A DNA stretch of 64,000 nt, taken from assembly GCA_949825045.1 (NCBI GenBank), contig OX463806.1, forward strand, positions 41,936,208-42,000,207, in the 5' to 3' direction. Below are positions 33,031 to 43,700 of this stretch, in pieces. This DNA is from Argyresthia goedartella. Taxonomy: Eukaryota; Arthropoda; Insecta; Lepidoptera; Argyresthiidae. Within the stretch, counting starts at the first letter, position 1, and every line of letters begins with the position of its first letter. Both the position numbers and the translations under genes were made by a program. The notes under the pieces are model-generated. The model was given only the letters and a program-made list of their open reading frames with translations. It had not been told where the DNA came from and did no database searches.

Positions 33031-33545
33031 CCCGTGTTTGTACCTGCACAGACCAATTGGCAATTGGATTGGCTTGCAAATTGTAAAGTTTTTTTGCAGA
33101 CGGTACTTTCAAAATGGTTCCAAAACCAGTTTCACGCAATTATCGGGTCGGATACTGACCATACAAGAGTACTGCCATGTATTTATGTAGCCAGATATGA
33201 AAAAAAGTTTGAATCTTTCAAAGAAAACATTCCTAGTTTCCAACTAGAGCAATTAAAAGTTGACTTCGAGAAAGCGGCAATAAACGCATTTTGCACCAGT
33301 TTTGGTTCAAATCAAAGGGTGCTATTTTCATTTTTCCCAGGCGGTGTACAAGAATGCCGGGAAATGGGATATACTAACCAATCGCGAAGCATGCAGTTAT
33401 GCTGCAAAATGTGCTGCCCTAACACGCTTGCTGGCCCTAAACATTTCAGCAGGGCACCAAATATTGCCGGCATTGAAAATTTTAATCATTTATCGCATTG
33501 GATACAGATTGAAATGATACATTCAGCACAGGACCGAATAATGTG
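33031..33545 (+). pseudogene. MULE transposase fragment (MULE 3)
   Basis: Open stretches in two frames join into a MULE core: VARYEKKFESFKENIPSFQL, then LKVDFEKAAINAFCTSFGSN with the second catalytic Asp. After a frameshift near 33310 comes IKGCYFHFSQAVYKNAGKWD. The D-F-E-x-A-A-x-N-A and C-x-F-H-F-x-Q-A blocks are diagnostic. First Asp block, FLYWCH finger and tail are not visible, nor are terminal repeats. A dead fragment. Confidence 0.75.
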
Positions 33546-33659
33546 ACTGAGAGTTGGAAAAAAATAATAACAGTATGATTAGAAAAAAAAACTAACATAA
33601 TGTAATGTATTTCTGAACTTAAAGATGAGGCGAGGCACATGCTGTTATTTTAGTGTGCT

Positions 33660-33960
33660 TCAAAATGATGTTCGCCCCGATTTCGCTTTCGCAAATGGCT
33701 TAAGAAATATATTGCTATGGATGGATACAAAAATATACAAAAAAAACGCCAAGTGCGAGTCGGACTCGCGCTCGAAGGGTTCCGTACCATTATCTATCAA
33801 AACGGCAAATACACGTTTGTTGTATGGGAGCCCCTCTTAAATATTTGTTTTGTTTTAATTAATTCATTTATTTTTAAAGTGTTGTTCGCTCCGATTTCGC
33901 TTTCGCAAAAGGCACAAGAAATATATTGCTATGGATGGATACAAAAATATAAAAAAAATA
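33660..33960 (+). repeat. Direct repeats around a dispersed-repeat core
   Basis: Two 80-bp copies (33661-33745 and 33877-33955) share ccgatttcgctttcgcaaa and aagaaatatattgctatggatgg. Between them lie gccaagtgcgagtcggact and cgaagggttccgtacc, the core of the common dispersed repeat. Possible causes are a local duplication or a composite repeat. Confidence 0.75.
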
Positions 33961-34814
33961 CGATAATTATTTAGAAAGAAATTAGGATATGAAAAAAACG
34001 ATTTCACTTTTGTCATACTTAAAGTATAAATATAATTAAAAAATCATATTGTTAACTTTCGTAACAATTTAATAACGAATAGTAAATCGTTTATATGTTT
34101 GTTGTTTATGTTTGACAAAGTCGTCACTATTATTAAGTTTATGTACAAAGCAGATTCTATTTTATTTAAGCTATAATAAATACAAAATGTATAAATGCGT
34201 GTTTTAGATTTATATGTCACCGTAAGATTGTCAAAACCGTTAATAGCTTCAAACGCTGAATCAAATGATTACTTGACCTTCGTAAGGAGCCCATTAAGAA
34301 CATTGATTTTTCATAACAATACTAAGTAAGACTCTAAGTTAACCAACTTTAGACGATCCATTTTAGTCTTGAACTTTGGCATGTATTGCTCATGTCTGTA
34401 ACAAGAATTTGACAGAACCGATAGCACAATACTTATATAACTTAATTAGAATTCTTACAAATCTTAAAGTTATCTGTGATGTTTTCATATCATAAGACGG
34501 GTACACAGAAAAAACATGCGTGGGAAGTAATGCTACTCCAAACTGTATTGTCTAGGGTTTTTTACTCGGTATGCTCGTCAGGGTTCCGTAGTCAACTTGG
34601 AACTCTATAATTTCACCATGTCTGTCACCCTGTATGCTTAGCTCAATGATCCTTAGATCTAGAAAGCTGGAATTTGGTATGAGTATGTGTTTTAATCAAG
34701 CCGACAAAATGGTAAAACCACCAAAATAATGTTTTCTTACCCAAAATTGGTAAATGCTACTTAAAATGGGTAAATGATGACCAAAAGTTGCAGAAAATAT
34801 CAAGGCAAAATACT
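33961..34814. other. Spacer, AT-rich
   Basis: gggttccgtagtcaacttggaac at 34581-34603 is another dispersed-repeat piece. Nothing else recognised. Confidence 0.4.
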
Positions 34815-34881
34815 GTGGTAGCTTAAGGTGAAGGGTCTTTGGGTGAGTGAAGCGAAGCCCCCTTTATCCTTCGTGTTAGGT
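34815..34881 (-). repeat. Dispersed hairpin repeat, copy 2
   Basis: Reverse complement of 25119-25185 with changes: gtagcttaaggtgaagggt, then gtgagtgaagcgaagccccct and ttatccttcgtgttaggtt. Followed by acttaaaacataaacat, as in the other copies. Confidence 0.7.
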
Positions 34882-36146
34882 TGTAACATGTAAGAACAAA
34901 AACAAATACTTAAAACATAAACATATATTAACCAAAACATTAAAAGAAGTTTGGTGATCATTTATCCAAACACGATTTGGTGGTCGTTTACTAATTCTGG
35001 CGGTCGTTTTGAACTTATTGTTAGTAAAATAGTGAGTTTTTGGTGATTGTTTAAACATAAGCCAAAAAATATATTTAGATTACCTCCCTTACACATGAAT
35101 TGGGGGTGCAACTATTTTTTCGCTTCGACCGTAAGTTTTACAAAAAGGATAGGAGTCTTCTAAAACTATTTTTGATAAAATTCTTTGTAGAAATGGACAC
35201 GAAACCCTACACTGGGCATGAGCATGGTCTGATATGCTCTCGGCCGGTTTTATTGATAATTTAACTTTGATGCCACGTAATCGTTGATAACAAGCGCAAT
35301 ACATTGCGAGATAACAATCTCATTAAAATAAGGACTATGTCTAGGAAAACTAAATAAAGTCGCACATTATGCAAGTGGCAAGAAAACCTATCAGAGAAAT
35401 GAGTAATGGAATAACAAATTTAATGGAAAAATACGCGAATGGTTGGAAATGCCTTCGGAAAAGGAAGCTATTGAGAAAAAATAAAGTGGTAAAAATTGCG
35501 AATTGCAGAAATCGCAAATTGGAAAAAACTATTTCCGGAAAATACAGTAATCACTCCCATTGATCGATTGCTCAGTTGGATGGCGGCTTATTTATGCGAA
35601 GCCAATTAACCTTTGTAAAGTTTCATCGAAAAGTCACTTCCCGATGCTCATTTAAAGGCTCGCAACGATGAGTTTGGAAGCACAACATAATCAGCCACCC
35701 TGCGTCCTTCTGATGGGCCTTGGGAAGCATATATGTGTCGTAGCTATAAAATACAATTGATCTTTTCATGAAATGGCCAAGCATTTCGTGTAACCAATTT
35801 TATGTATGGGCCGTCAGGTCTTGTTGCCGCAGCCCGTTGCTTCGTTCGTTAGGGGTGGATAGTTGTAGTTAAATCCAGCTAGTTTAATAACTGACGTTTA
35901 TTATCAAGTAATACAAAAGTAGAACGCTGATGTGGAACGGTTCTGTTCACTAGCAGTTGATGTAAGTAAGTGGCAGTTAGGTATAAGAGATTGCTAAATT
36001 TATACAATAATAATTGCTAAGTAAGTATTGTGCAATGCGTTGGCCTGTACAGTCCGAAAGGGTTGAATTTGATGAAACATGTATTTTTAAAAGCATTATT
36101 ATTCAGTACTTTCTAATGTTTTTGTGATATACCTGTTAAACAAACA
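34882..36146. other. Spacer, nothing recognised
   Basis: Open stretches up to 71 codons, none with a family match. 35820-36000 is somewhat GC-richer and promoter- or LTR-like, but without clear borders. Confidence 0.35.
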
Positions 36147-36213
36147 CGAAGACTTTTCGGGGCTTCGCTGCGCCACCTTTAGTCTTCACCTAAGCTACCG
36201 CAGTGTTTTCCCT
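36147..36213 (+). repeat. Dispersed hairpin repeat, copy 3 (diverged)
   Basis: aacacgaagacttttcgggg, cttcgctgcgccacc, then cttcacctaagctaccgcag and tgttttccct. The stem is weaker than in copy 1. Confidence 0.6.
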
Positions 36214-37234
36214 AAAAGATTTCTTCGTTCAATGAAAGTTCCAATTCAACCATGGTTGAATGGTCAATTCTATCATATGGTTACGACATATATACTTAAA
36301 CATTGCCGTTTACTATGACATTGACAATTTAGAGACGGACCAAAGGTTCGGTTTCGGTTTCGGCTTTAGCCAAGTTTCAGCCAAATATTCAGTTCCTTAA
36401 TAATTCAAGTCTTTACTGGATGCCGCATAATTCCAGTAAAGTAAAGAGCATTCAAAAAGTCGTGACATGAGGTGCGGCGCAAGCAACCTGCGATTTTCTG
36501 TGCCATAAAATTATTAAGTTCTGGAGCTGCTCGCCGCCGTCACATTCTTTGCAACCGTGTCATCCGGGGAGGCGCGCCCCACTGGTTGGGAACCCACGAA
36601 CTAACAGGATTGGACACGATTTTTCACATGTCAACAAGATTTGTTATGATGTCCTTAAAGGAGATGGCTAAGCATTTAAATATTAATTCACAAAATACTG
36701 CGACTCTATTTATTTTGTAGAACTTATTTGAAATAATTAATATTTGTTTGCTTTATCCTCCTATCGCCCAGACCTTTTTTGTCCTAGTAGTGCTACACGC
36801 CCAAAGTACTTTTGAAAGGTTCGAATGGTAGACGTCCAGAGATTTCGACATTCAAAAATGTACCTAAAACTGATCGTACTAATGTGGGTTTTTTTATTGA
36901 TAAAGGATGGATAAATACTGTTTTAGCTAGGAAGGAAGTCAAAACTAAATAACCTTTCAAAAGGCATTTGCGTCGCAATCACTAATGAAAACGGTTTATG
37001 TAAAATTGTTATTTTTAAGTTAATTGAGTGTATGTTCTGCGGAATAGATAGTTTTTTACGAAACTAAAGGGGTGAAATGTATGAAAAATAAAAAATAAAC
37101 TTTTTTTTATTACAGCCTTTTAAAAATAACAGCTCATCAACTACTTATAAGATATTATTAATGTTCAAGTAAAAGTGGCATTATATATTTATCAATGCAT
37201 AGCTGAAATACCTTTGAGGTGTTATAATAATAAT
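36214..37234. other. Spacer with two short unassigned open stretches
   Basis: 36472-36720 (+, 82 codons, GC-richer first half) and 36793-36978 (-, 61 codons) do not resemble a family I know. An ataata microsatellite begins at 37227. Confidence 0.35.
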
Positions 37235-37440
37235 AATAATACCCTAGACACAATTTACACACATTGATCTAGCCCCAAACTAGGATTCCCTGTATCTTGG
37301 GTACTAGACAACAATACACATACTTATATAGATAAACAACCATGACTAGGGTACAAAATTCAGTTCTCATCAAACAAAAATTTGCCCCCACCGCGACTCA
37401 ATCCCGGGACCCTTGATTTCGTAGGCAGTTGTTGTAGTTT
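37235..37440 (-). repeat. SINE, reverse orientation
   Basis: Reads agccccaaactaggattccct, then tgtatcttgggtactagac, then gactcaatcccgggaccct. The last is the reverse complement of a B-box region. The layout resembles the tRNA-derived SINEs at 896 and 20205, in a different subfamily. Confidence 0.65.
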
Positions 37441-38589
37441 TGTTAGTAAATAAAACTCAAAAAAGTCCATTAACGGTAATATTTTTCGATTTATTAATAG
37501 AGAAAGGCCACAAAACTCGATATAGTGATAGACGTTCATAAGTCTTTTAAAAGCATACCCATATAAGGTAGCTATTACAGATGCTTCTACAAATCAGACT
37601 TAATAGCTGAATAGTCTGATTTTTTATATGAAAACATTACAAATCTGTTTTTGATACAGAACCCTTCTTGCGCGAGTCTGACTCGCACTTGACCGTTAAT
37701 TATACATCCTATGGCGACCTGCAGCCTTTTTAAAATCTAAGTGAATATATGAGCGCATAAGCCTTTTAAAATATAAGCTATCGTAGAAACCCACATACCT
37801 TTTAAAAGGTCTTCTAAGTTTAAGAGGTTATTAAAAAAAACTATTGTAATTAGGTGGGAAATCGAAATGTCAAAATTTACTAAATCAGCACCATTTTCCA
37901 TAAAACACTGCATTCAATAAAGCAAAGATTTCAAAGAATAGCTTGGATTTACTTACCACCGTATTACTTTTATTTACGACGTATCTTCATCTTCAAAAAC
38001 AAGGAACATCAAAAATGACCGATGAAATTTGACTCTGTTGGCACCCTTGATTGTCCTTAGACAAATATAGACTTTCATTCAAAAACCAGCATTTATCATT
38101 CCACGTAAAACTGTAAAGTGTATGAACAATAAAAAAATGAGGGCTTATTAAAAGGCCCCCGGGCGTCCAGCTGATGAAATGGAACGGAACCGTGGGCTTT
38201 TACCGCCAGCTCGTAGAAGGATTTTAAAAGGTCTTTGGGCTCTAGGAGGTTATTTTTCCCGGAAGCATATTAGTAAATACCCGACGCCGCCCGAAGTAGC
38301 TTCGTAAATAGCAGACGTATTGGACTAACGCGTCAGCTATTTACAAGACCCGACGTGCGCTTTTAGTACGAGTGTTTTTTTATAAGAGTTGTATGTTAGC
38401 CAAATTTGAACAGAGTAGGTAATTGTTGCTAAATTTCATTTAGATTAGAACTTAAGGGGAAAAGGCTAGACCCATAAAAAAAGATTTAGCTTCTCATATG
38501 TACGCTAATGCATTAAATCAAATCAAATTTTAACTATCGTCGTCTTTTGTTTAACCTATAAAGCCGATTTAACTTTAAATTTCGTTTAA
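37441..38589. other. Spacer with dispersed-repeat pieces
   Basis: acccttcttgcgcgagtctg and actcgcacttgaccg (37671-37695) are the common repeat in minus orientation. 38290-38360 holds gcttcgtaaatagcagacg facing cgtcagctatttacaag, a hairpin that recurs at 44150-44200. Confidence 0.5.
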
Positions 38590-38925
38590 TCAACACTCTT
38601 AAGAAAGGCTAGTATTTAATCGCACATCAAAAATACTGATTTGCACAGCAAAAACGGATTAGCAAAATACTTTTTATGTTTTAAATATTTTATGTGTACT
38701 TTAAGTTTATGTTTTAAGTACATATTTTTTGTTATTACATGTTCAACCTAACAAGAAGGATAAAGGGGGATTCGCTTCGCTCACCCCCTTTACCCTTCAT
38801 CTAAGATACCGCAGCATTTTGCCCTGATATTTGATGTGCGAATCAGTATTTTTGATGTGCAGTTTAATATTTCCCCTTAAATTTCTTAAGGGGAATTATT
38901 AAACTGCACATCAAGCAAGCACTCA
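38590..38925. mobile_element. Fold-back element with gcacatcaaaaatactgat arms
   Basis: Left: aatcgcacatcaaaaatactg then gatttgcacag. Right: gatgtgcgaatcagtattttt then gatgtgcagtttaat. The interior holds dispersed hairpin repeat copy 4. A further palindrome, ccccttaaatttcttaagggg, caps the right side, and a third gcacatcaag follows. Confidence 0.6.
38752..38822 (+). repeat. Dispersed hairpin repeat, copy 4
   Basis: aagaaggataaagggggatt, cgcttcgctcacccccttta, then ccttcatctaagataccgcag and cattttgccct. As at 25119, it sits between the arms of a fold-back element and after ttttatgttttaag. Confidence 0.75.
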
Positions 38926-40234
38926 AAAATCTGTGTTTTTAAGCTCCAAAGTGTTCCAATTTCTTATTCGATTCTCTTAAGCATTTCTCTCATTCATTTC
39001 ATATGTAGAACATATAGAGGATTTCAGTAAACTTTTGCTGTAGCAAACGTATTCGAAAGTGGATTTCAGCTTTTGATTTTATTTCGGAAAATTTATATCT
39101 GATCAGCCTACGCTTTCACGACGAAACCGTAGACACCAACTTTGACCTCCTAGGACTAAGGAAACGTGAGTAATCGCTAAAACTTATATCCCTATTTTGC
39201 TCAAAATTCTGCATAGTACTTGGAAAATTCATCTTGGGTGTTTGGTGAGGAGGGGTCTTTTCTACTTTCTCTCCAACATAGGTAAGTTGTTTTAAAACTC
39301 TGAGAAGTGTCAATTTTTAATGGTTATAAGGGCTTGCGAGGTCTACTGTTCTCACGGAACCACTAACAACTATCTCTTACAGATTATCGCCAAATTTTTT
39401 CTATTGAATCAATCTATCATACACAAAACAGTGAAATACGGAAACATAAGTAACATTGGGATAAATAATACTGGGACTTAACAGAACCTGGAGCAATACC
39501 AACCTTATTCTCAGGGTGATCGCGTGGAGGTATGATTGTCCAATGTTACAACATTGGACAGTCAAACTTACCACGAGAAACAAATAAATAAATAAAATAA
39601 AATTTAATTGAATGAAATTAATTAATTATTGAGTAGGTACTAATATTAGTTTATAAAATACTACTAACAAAATGGATCTTTGTTATCTGAATGAAAACAT
39701 AATTATTATTATTATTATTAACATATGTTTTTCAAATGATTATTGACGAGATAAAAAAGTAACTACATTAATCGGCAATACGAAAAAAAAGGGTGTGAAA
39801 AAGGGTAATCAAATTAACTAGTGAGTATAAATAGGTATTGTATTTTATAATAAGATAGAGTTCTTTAAAAACAAACGTCGACAGTTGCAAGCCTTTCGTC
39901 CTTCCGTTCAAGCTTTTGAAGCGAGTACCTTAACATTTATTAACGCTTTTCACATTGAATTTCCGGAGCATTTCTCAAGAAAGCTTAGAACACTCAGTAG
40001 ACAACCAAAGCACTGTAATGCCGGTGCTGAAACTATTAACAGGTATTTGTTTATTTATTAAATACGCAGATATAAAATCTACAATAAAGATATCAATGAA
40101 ATATTTTTGCTCTAGGGTTTTAAAAACAACTGAATGTGCAACAAATATTTTTAAATTGCACCTTTGATGACAGAGACGGATATTTTTACAGGTTTGGATT
40201 TGTGCTATTTTAGTTTGGTATACCATACATCTAA
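38926..40234. other. Spacer, no gene recognised
   Basis: A perfect 11-bp-arm palindrome, tgtccaatgtt-ac-aacattggaca, lies at 39538-39561. An att microsatellite lies at 39703-39719. Other open stretches are short and unassigned. Confidence 0.45.
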
Positions 40235-42180
40235 GTGGTTGCTGATGGATCTTCGGCTAAAAGATCATATAAAGCTGCAAAATAAAACTATTCAGCTCTT
40301 TCTGGTGCTGCTGTCATAATAGGTTTTAGAACTTAAAAAGTGTTATTTCTTGGCGTTCGCAACAGTTACTGCTGTATTTTCATCAGGCTTCCAAAACTTC
40401 AAAGCTAAACAAAATGGTACCACGGCACCATTGTTTCCGAAATTGGACAGGGAGTGCTGCTTCGATGGAAACCGATACAATAGCAGAGGGGTTTAAAAAC
40501 AGTGTTCCAATGCACAGTTTGCGCCACAAGACTCTTGTCGGTGACGGTGTCAGTAGCGTAACAAAAAAGCTTTCTGTGTGCCGGCCAAATGGAAATAATC
40601 ATACAATCAGTAAAGTAGAGTGTAAAAATCATTTACTAATAATGTTTTCAAACAAACTCCGAAAACTTGGCACAAAAACACATAACAAAAATGGTATAGT
40701 TCCTATAACGATCAGGAAACAGGTAGAAAAAAGCGAACCTCGATTTAGGAATGCAATTTAAGGAGCGACGGAATATAGGAAGAATCAGGATGGCTTATCT
40801 TTTGATGAAAAAATCAAACTTCTCCGAATAGATTTGAAAAATATACCTAACCATAATTCCGGAGATCACGCAAATTGTGCAGCATATTTTTGCAAAAGAA
40901 AATATGAAAGAGAGATGAACTTTGTGTCCGAACTACAGCATTGCAAGATTTGGGATGACATAATTATTCATCTGAAAAACCAGATTAACAAGGCAGATAG
41001 TCTTATTTAGATCTTACAAACAATCACGCCGATCTCTTTAATGCAATTGTCGCTAAGATGTTGGAGGCAAAAGAGTTAGTTTTGTGTCAAGAGGTAATTT
41101 TTGTTTTTGGAAAGTATCAAAAACATTATCTGTCATTAATAAACCCTTGATTTATTTTTAAATTTTATTATTTCTGGTTTTTGATGTTTTGGTGCAGTGA
41201 CTTATTTTAACTCTGGTGACATGTATTGTCCACTGCAGAACAAACTATCAAGTGAACTTCCAAATGTTCATACCGAAAAATACAAGAAAAAGAAGATAAA
41301 GCACAAAGAATACATGAAACGATACACGGAAAAAACATAAAAATAAAACATAAAATTCTGCTCAAGGTTATGGGATACAAGATTTGGAAGAAGATATGTC
41401 AAAAAAAAATCTCAAAGAAAAATGTACCGCGTTTGTCGAAGCCCTGAAAATAACAATTCCAGAAATTACGACATCAGAAAAAGCCACTATCAAACAAGCG
41501 GAATGTCCTCAATGGCTTAACGAAAGAAGAAAGAGGATTACTGCCTCAACATTTGGAAAGATCTGAAAATGAGAAAGTCAACATTAGTAACATCCACCAT
41601 CGAAGGATTGTTGTATAAAACATTCTAAGGCAATAAAGAGACCACGTATGGTAAACAAATGAAGACCGCGCCATCCATGACTTAAACAAGTGCACCGGTC
41701 TAAAGGCGGATTCAATGTGGTCTTTTTGTCGATCCTGTGGATGGTTTTCTGGCAGCCAGTCCGGATGGACTTATAGGAAATGAAGGACTTTTAGAAATAA
41801 AATGCCCATTTCTAGCCTCGGAAATGAGTCCTGGAGAAGCAATTCAAAAGTGATTGATCAAATTTTGTAAGGTGACAACGACTCAAGAAATAGAACTGAA
41901 AATAGATCATAACTATAAGGTCAACTTCATGTGATGTAAAGGGCTTATTATAAATAGCAATATTTTATTGGTTGGCCTTTACACGGGTTGCTTTACCAAA
42001 AAATCAATAGAAATGACACATTTTATCAAGAAAAAATGCACACTAATCTAAGAAACTTTTACATGCAGTGTGTTATTCCAGAATTCTATGATCCTAGAGG
42101 ACCTAGAAATATGCCTGCAAGAGAACGTATTATTGCCGGTCGAATATGCGGTTCCTGAACAAATCAAAGAGAGCTTATGA
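40235..42180 (+). pseudogene. Mutator-like transposase fused to YqaJ-type nuclease, decayed
   Basis: Broken frames give a recognisable order. First is DGSSAKRSYKAAK, ALSGAAVIIGF and LGVRNSYC. Then comes an open stretch (40414-40761) with RNWTGSAASMETDTIAEGFK, SLRHKTLVGDGVSSVTKKL and VECKNHLLIMF, then a GDHANCAAYFC-like Cys/His block near 40862-40892. After about 400 bp the nuclease begins: AECPQWLNERRKRITASTFG (41505-41566), FVDPVDGFLAASPDGL near 41730, GLLEIKCPFLASEM near 41790 and CVIPEFYDPRGPRNMPARER near 42070. SPDG and E-I-K-C-P are the catalytic-core blocks of YqaJ (lambda exonuclease-like) nucleases. Stops and frameshifts are frequent. Such transposase-YqaJ proteins are known from arthropod genomes; this copy is dead. 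Confidence 0.75.
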
Positions 42181-42880
42181 TATGCTTATAGATAAACTAG
42201 TGTATGTAACTGTACATAATTAGGCATTAAAACTCTCTAGTGATATTCGGCTCGGCTTCGGCTCGTTTCATAAACCTGCTCTCGAGTTTTAATGCCCTCT
42301 ATTATGTGTCAGTCACATAAACTACTATTATATGTCAGTCACATAAATTACTATTATGTGCATGTGTATAATATTCTCTGATTGGCTCCATATTAAAAAT
42401 TGTTCTTTAAACGAGTTTTCGTCTCCAAAACCAATTGAATTTTACAGTAAATGTCCATTCAGTTTCTCATTTGACCACACAGTAACCCCATAATATTTTA
42501 CAAGTTATGGTGATAAGTCTCGTCTATAGAAACAACTTTTGCCATGGGGGAAATAGTGAAATCACAAAAAAATACGTATTCCATGCAAAAGAATGTAGTG
42601 TTATGATACTTACATGTCCTTTTACTTGCTGCTGCTGCTTGATGCTTGCTGAGCTGTGCAGCTTAATATTTGTCATCACCTTTATTTCCATAGGACCCTG
42701 TAACGTTTTAAACCATAAGAATACAATAACAAATCATTTTTGCTTAGTATTTTCATACTATCAGCTCTTGTAAATCGATAGGGAAGGGGTTTACCTTTGG
42801 TGACCTTGTTTTTGGCTTTCTCCGAAACTCTGCAATCTCGGGCTTCGTGCGCGCTGGTGCGCTACCTTTTTTCCTTTCGC
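42181..42880. other. Spacer with a short inverted repeat and a 30-bp tandem
   Basis: aggcattaaaactctc (about 42222) faces ctctcgagttttaatgccct (about 42280). Two copies of tatgtcagtcacataaa(c/t)tactatta follow at 42303-42358. A chain of tgctgctgcttgatgcttgctgagc is at 42628-42652. No gene. Confidence 0.5.
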
Positions 42881-43700
42881 TGTTATGTAATTTACTTCAT
42901 ACTTTTATTGTTCTTTATCGTATTACGAGCCTGAAACTAAACTTTGACGTTTGTTGACGTCTTTGTTTATCTGGTTGTCATGGCAATGCCCATTCAAACT
43001 CGTTAGCGGTCTGATGTTTGCTTTAATACTTTTACAAAAATACTCTTTCTCTCTTGGCCTCTCACAAAAATTACGTTTAATTTAAATAATTTTTAGAACT
43101 CTCCAAAAAGGGTATAAAAGTGGAACATTTCTGAAATTCGAGAGTCTCACGTCAGCTTCTGAACTGGAAGTACCACCTAAGGCCTTATCCCGGGGTCGCA
43201 CTACCCCGGGATCCTGCAAGCCGTTCCTTCAAAAACGATCCTTCAAACAATCCTTTCTACAACGGGATCCAGCGAGCCGTAGCTACAAGTACGCCGCTAC
43301 CGTTCCTACAACGACGATTTCTACAACGGGATCCAGCGAGCCGTAGCTACAAGTACGCCGCTACCGTTCCTACAATGACGATTTCTACAACGGGATCCAG
43401 CGAGCCGTAGCTACAAGTACGCCGCTACCGTTCCTACAACGACGATTTCAACAACATCTACAACAACAAATACACCTGCATCCTGGTCATCGCCCCACCG
43501 GTCTATTTCTCTCCGTGTTCTTCGCTTCCTTCTTTCTATCCAGACATCTGTATTTTATAAAACCTGTCTCATCTCATTCATCCTCATCTTCCTTTCATTT
43601 TTTTAAATTACTTCACTGTAAATAACCAATAAACTGTCACTCTAAATTTTATCCTGGTTGTTGTTTTCTGTTAGGTTCTGTTAGGATCGTATCTTCACAC
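42881..43700 (+). promoter_or_regulatory. LTR-like promoter and polyadenylation region
   Basis: A TATA box, gggtataaaagtggaa, lies at 43109-43124. About 30 bp downstream is gtctcacgtcagc, then a 5' part with cccgggatcc blocks and three 64-bp tandem units. ccaataaactgtcactc at 43627-43643 provides a polyadenylation signal. This order suits the U3-R-U5 layout of an LTR, perhaps a solo LTR, but I could not fix its ends or a target duplication, and no gag or pol follows. Confidence 0.4.
43257..43448. repeat. Three 64-bp tandem repeats
   Basis: Units start at 43257, 43321 and 43385 and read ctacaacgggatccagcgag, then ccgtagctacaagtacgccg, then ctaccgttcctacaacgacg. I see one difference (aatgacg in unit 2). 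GC-rich compared with the flanks. Confidence 0.92.

Noticed and set aside
36472..36720. Possible formin-like phrase VLELLAAV in one frame
   Set aside because: Only eight residues agree, followed at once by unrelated sequence; chance match.
43257..43448. CRISPR-like array from three tandem units
   Set aside because: Units are contiguous without unique spacers, and the genome is eukaryotic.
42881..43700. Solo LTR with defined ends
   Set aside because: Candidate tg...ca borders (for example 42895 and 43700) lack a matching target duplication, so I list only a promoter-like region.
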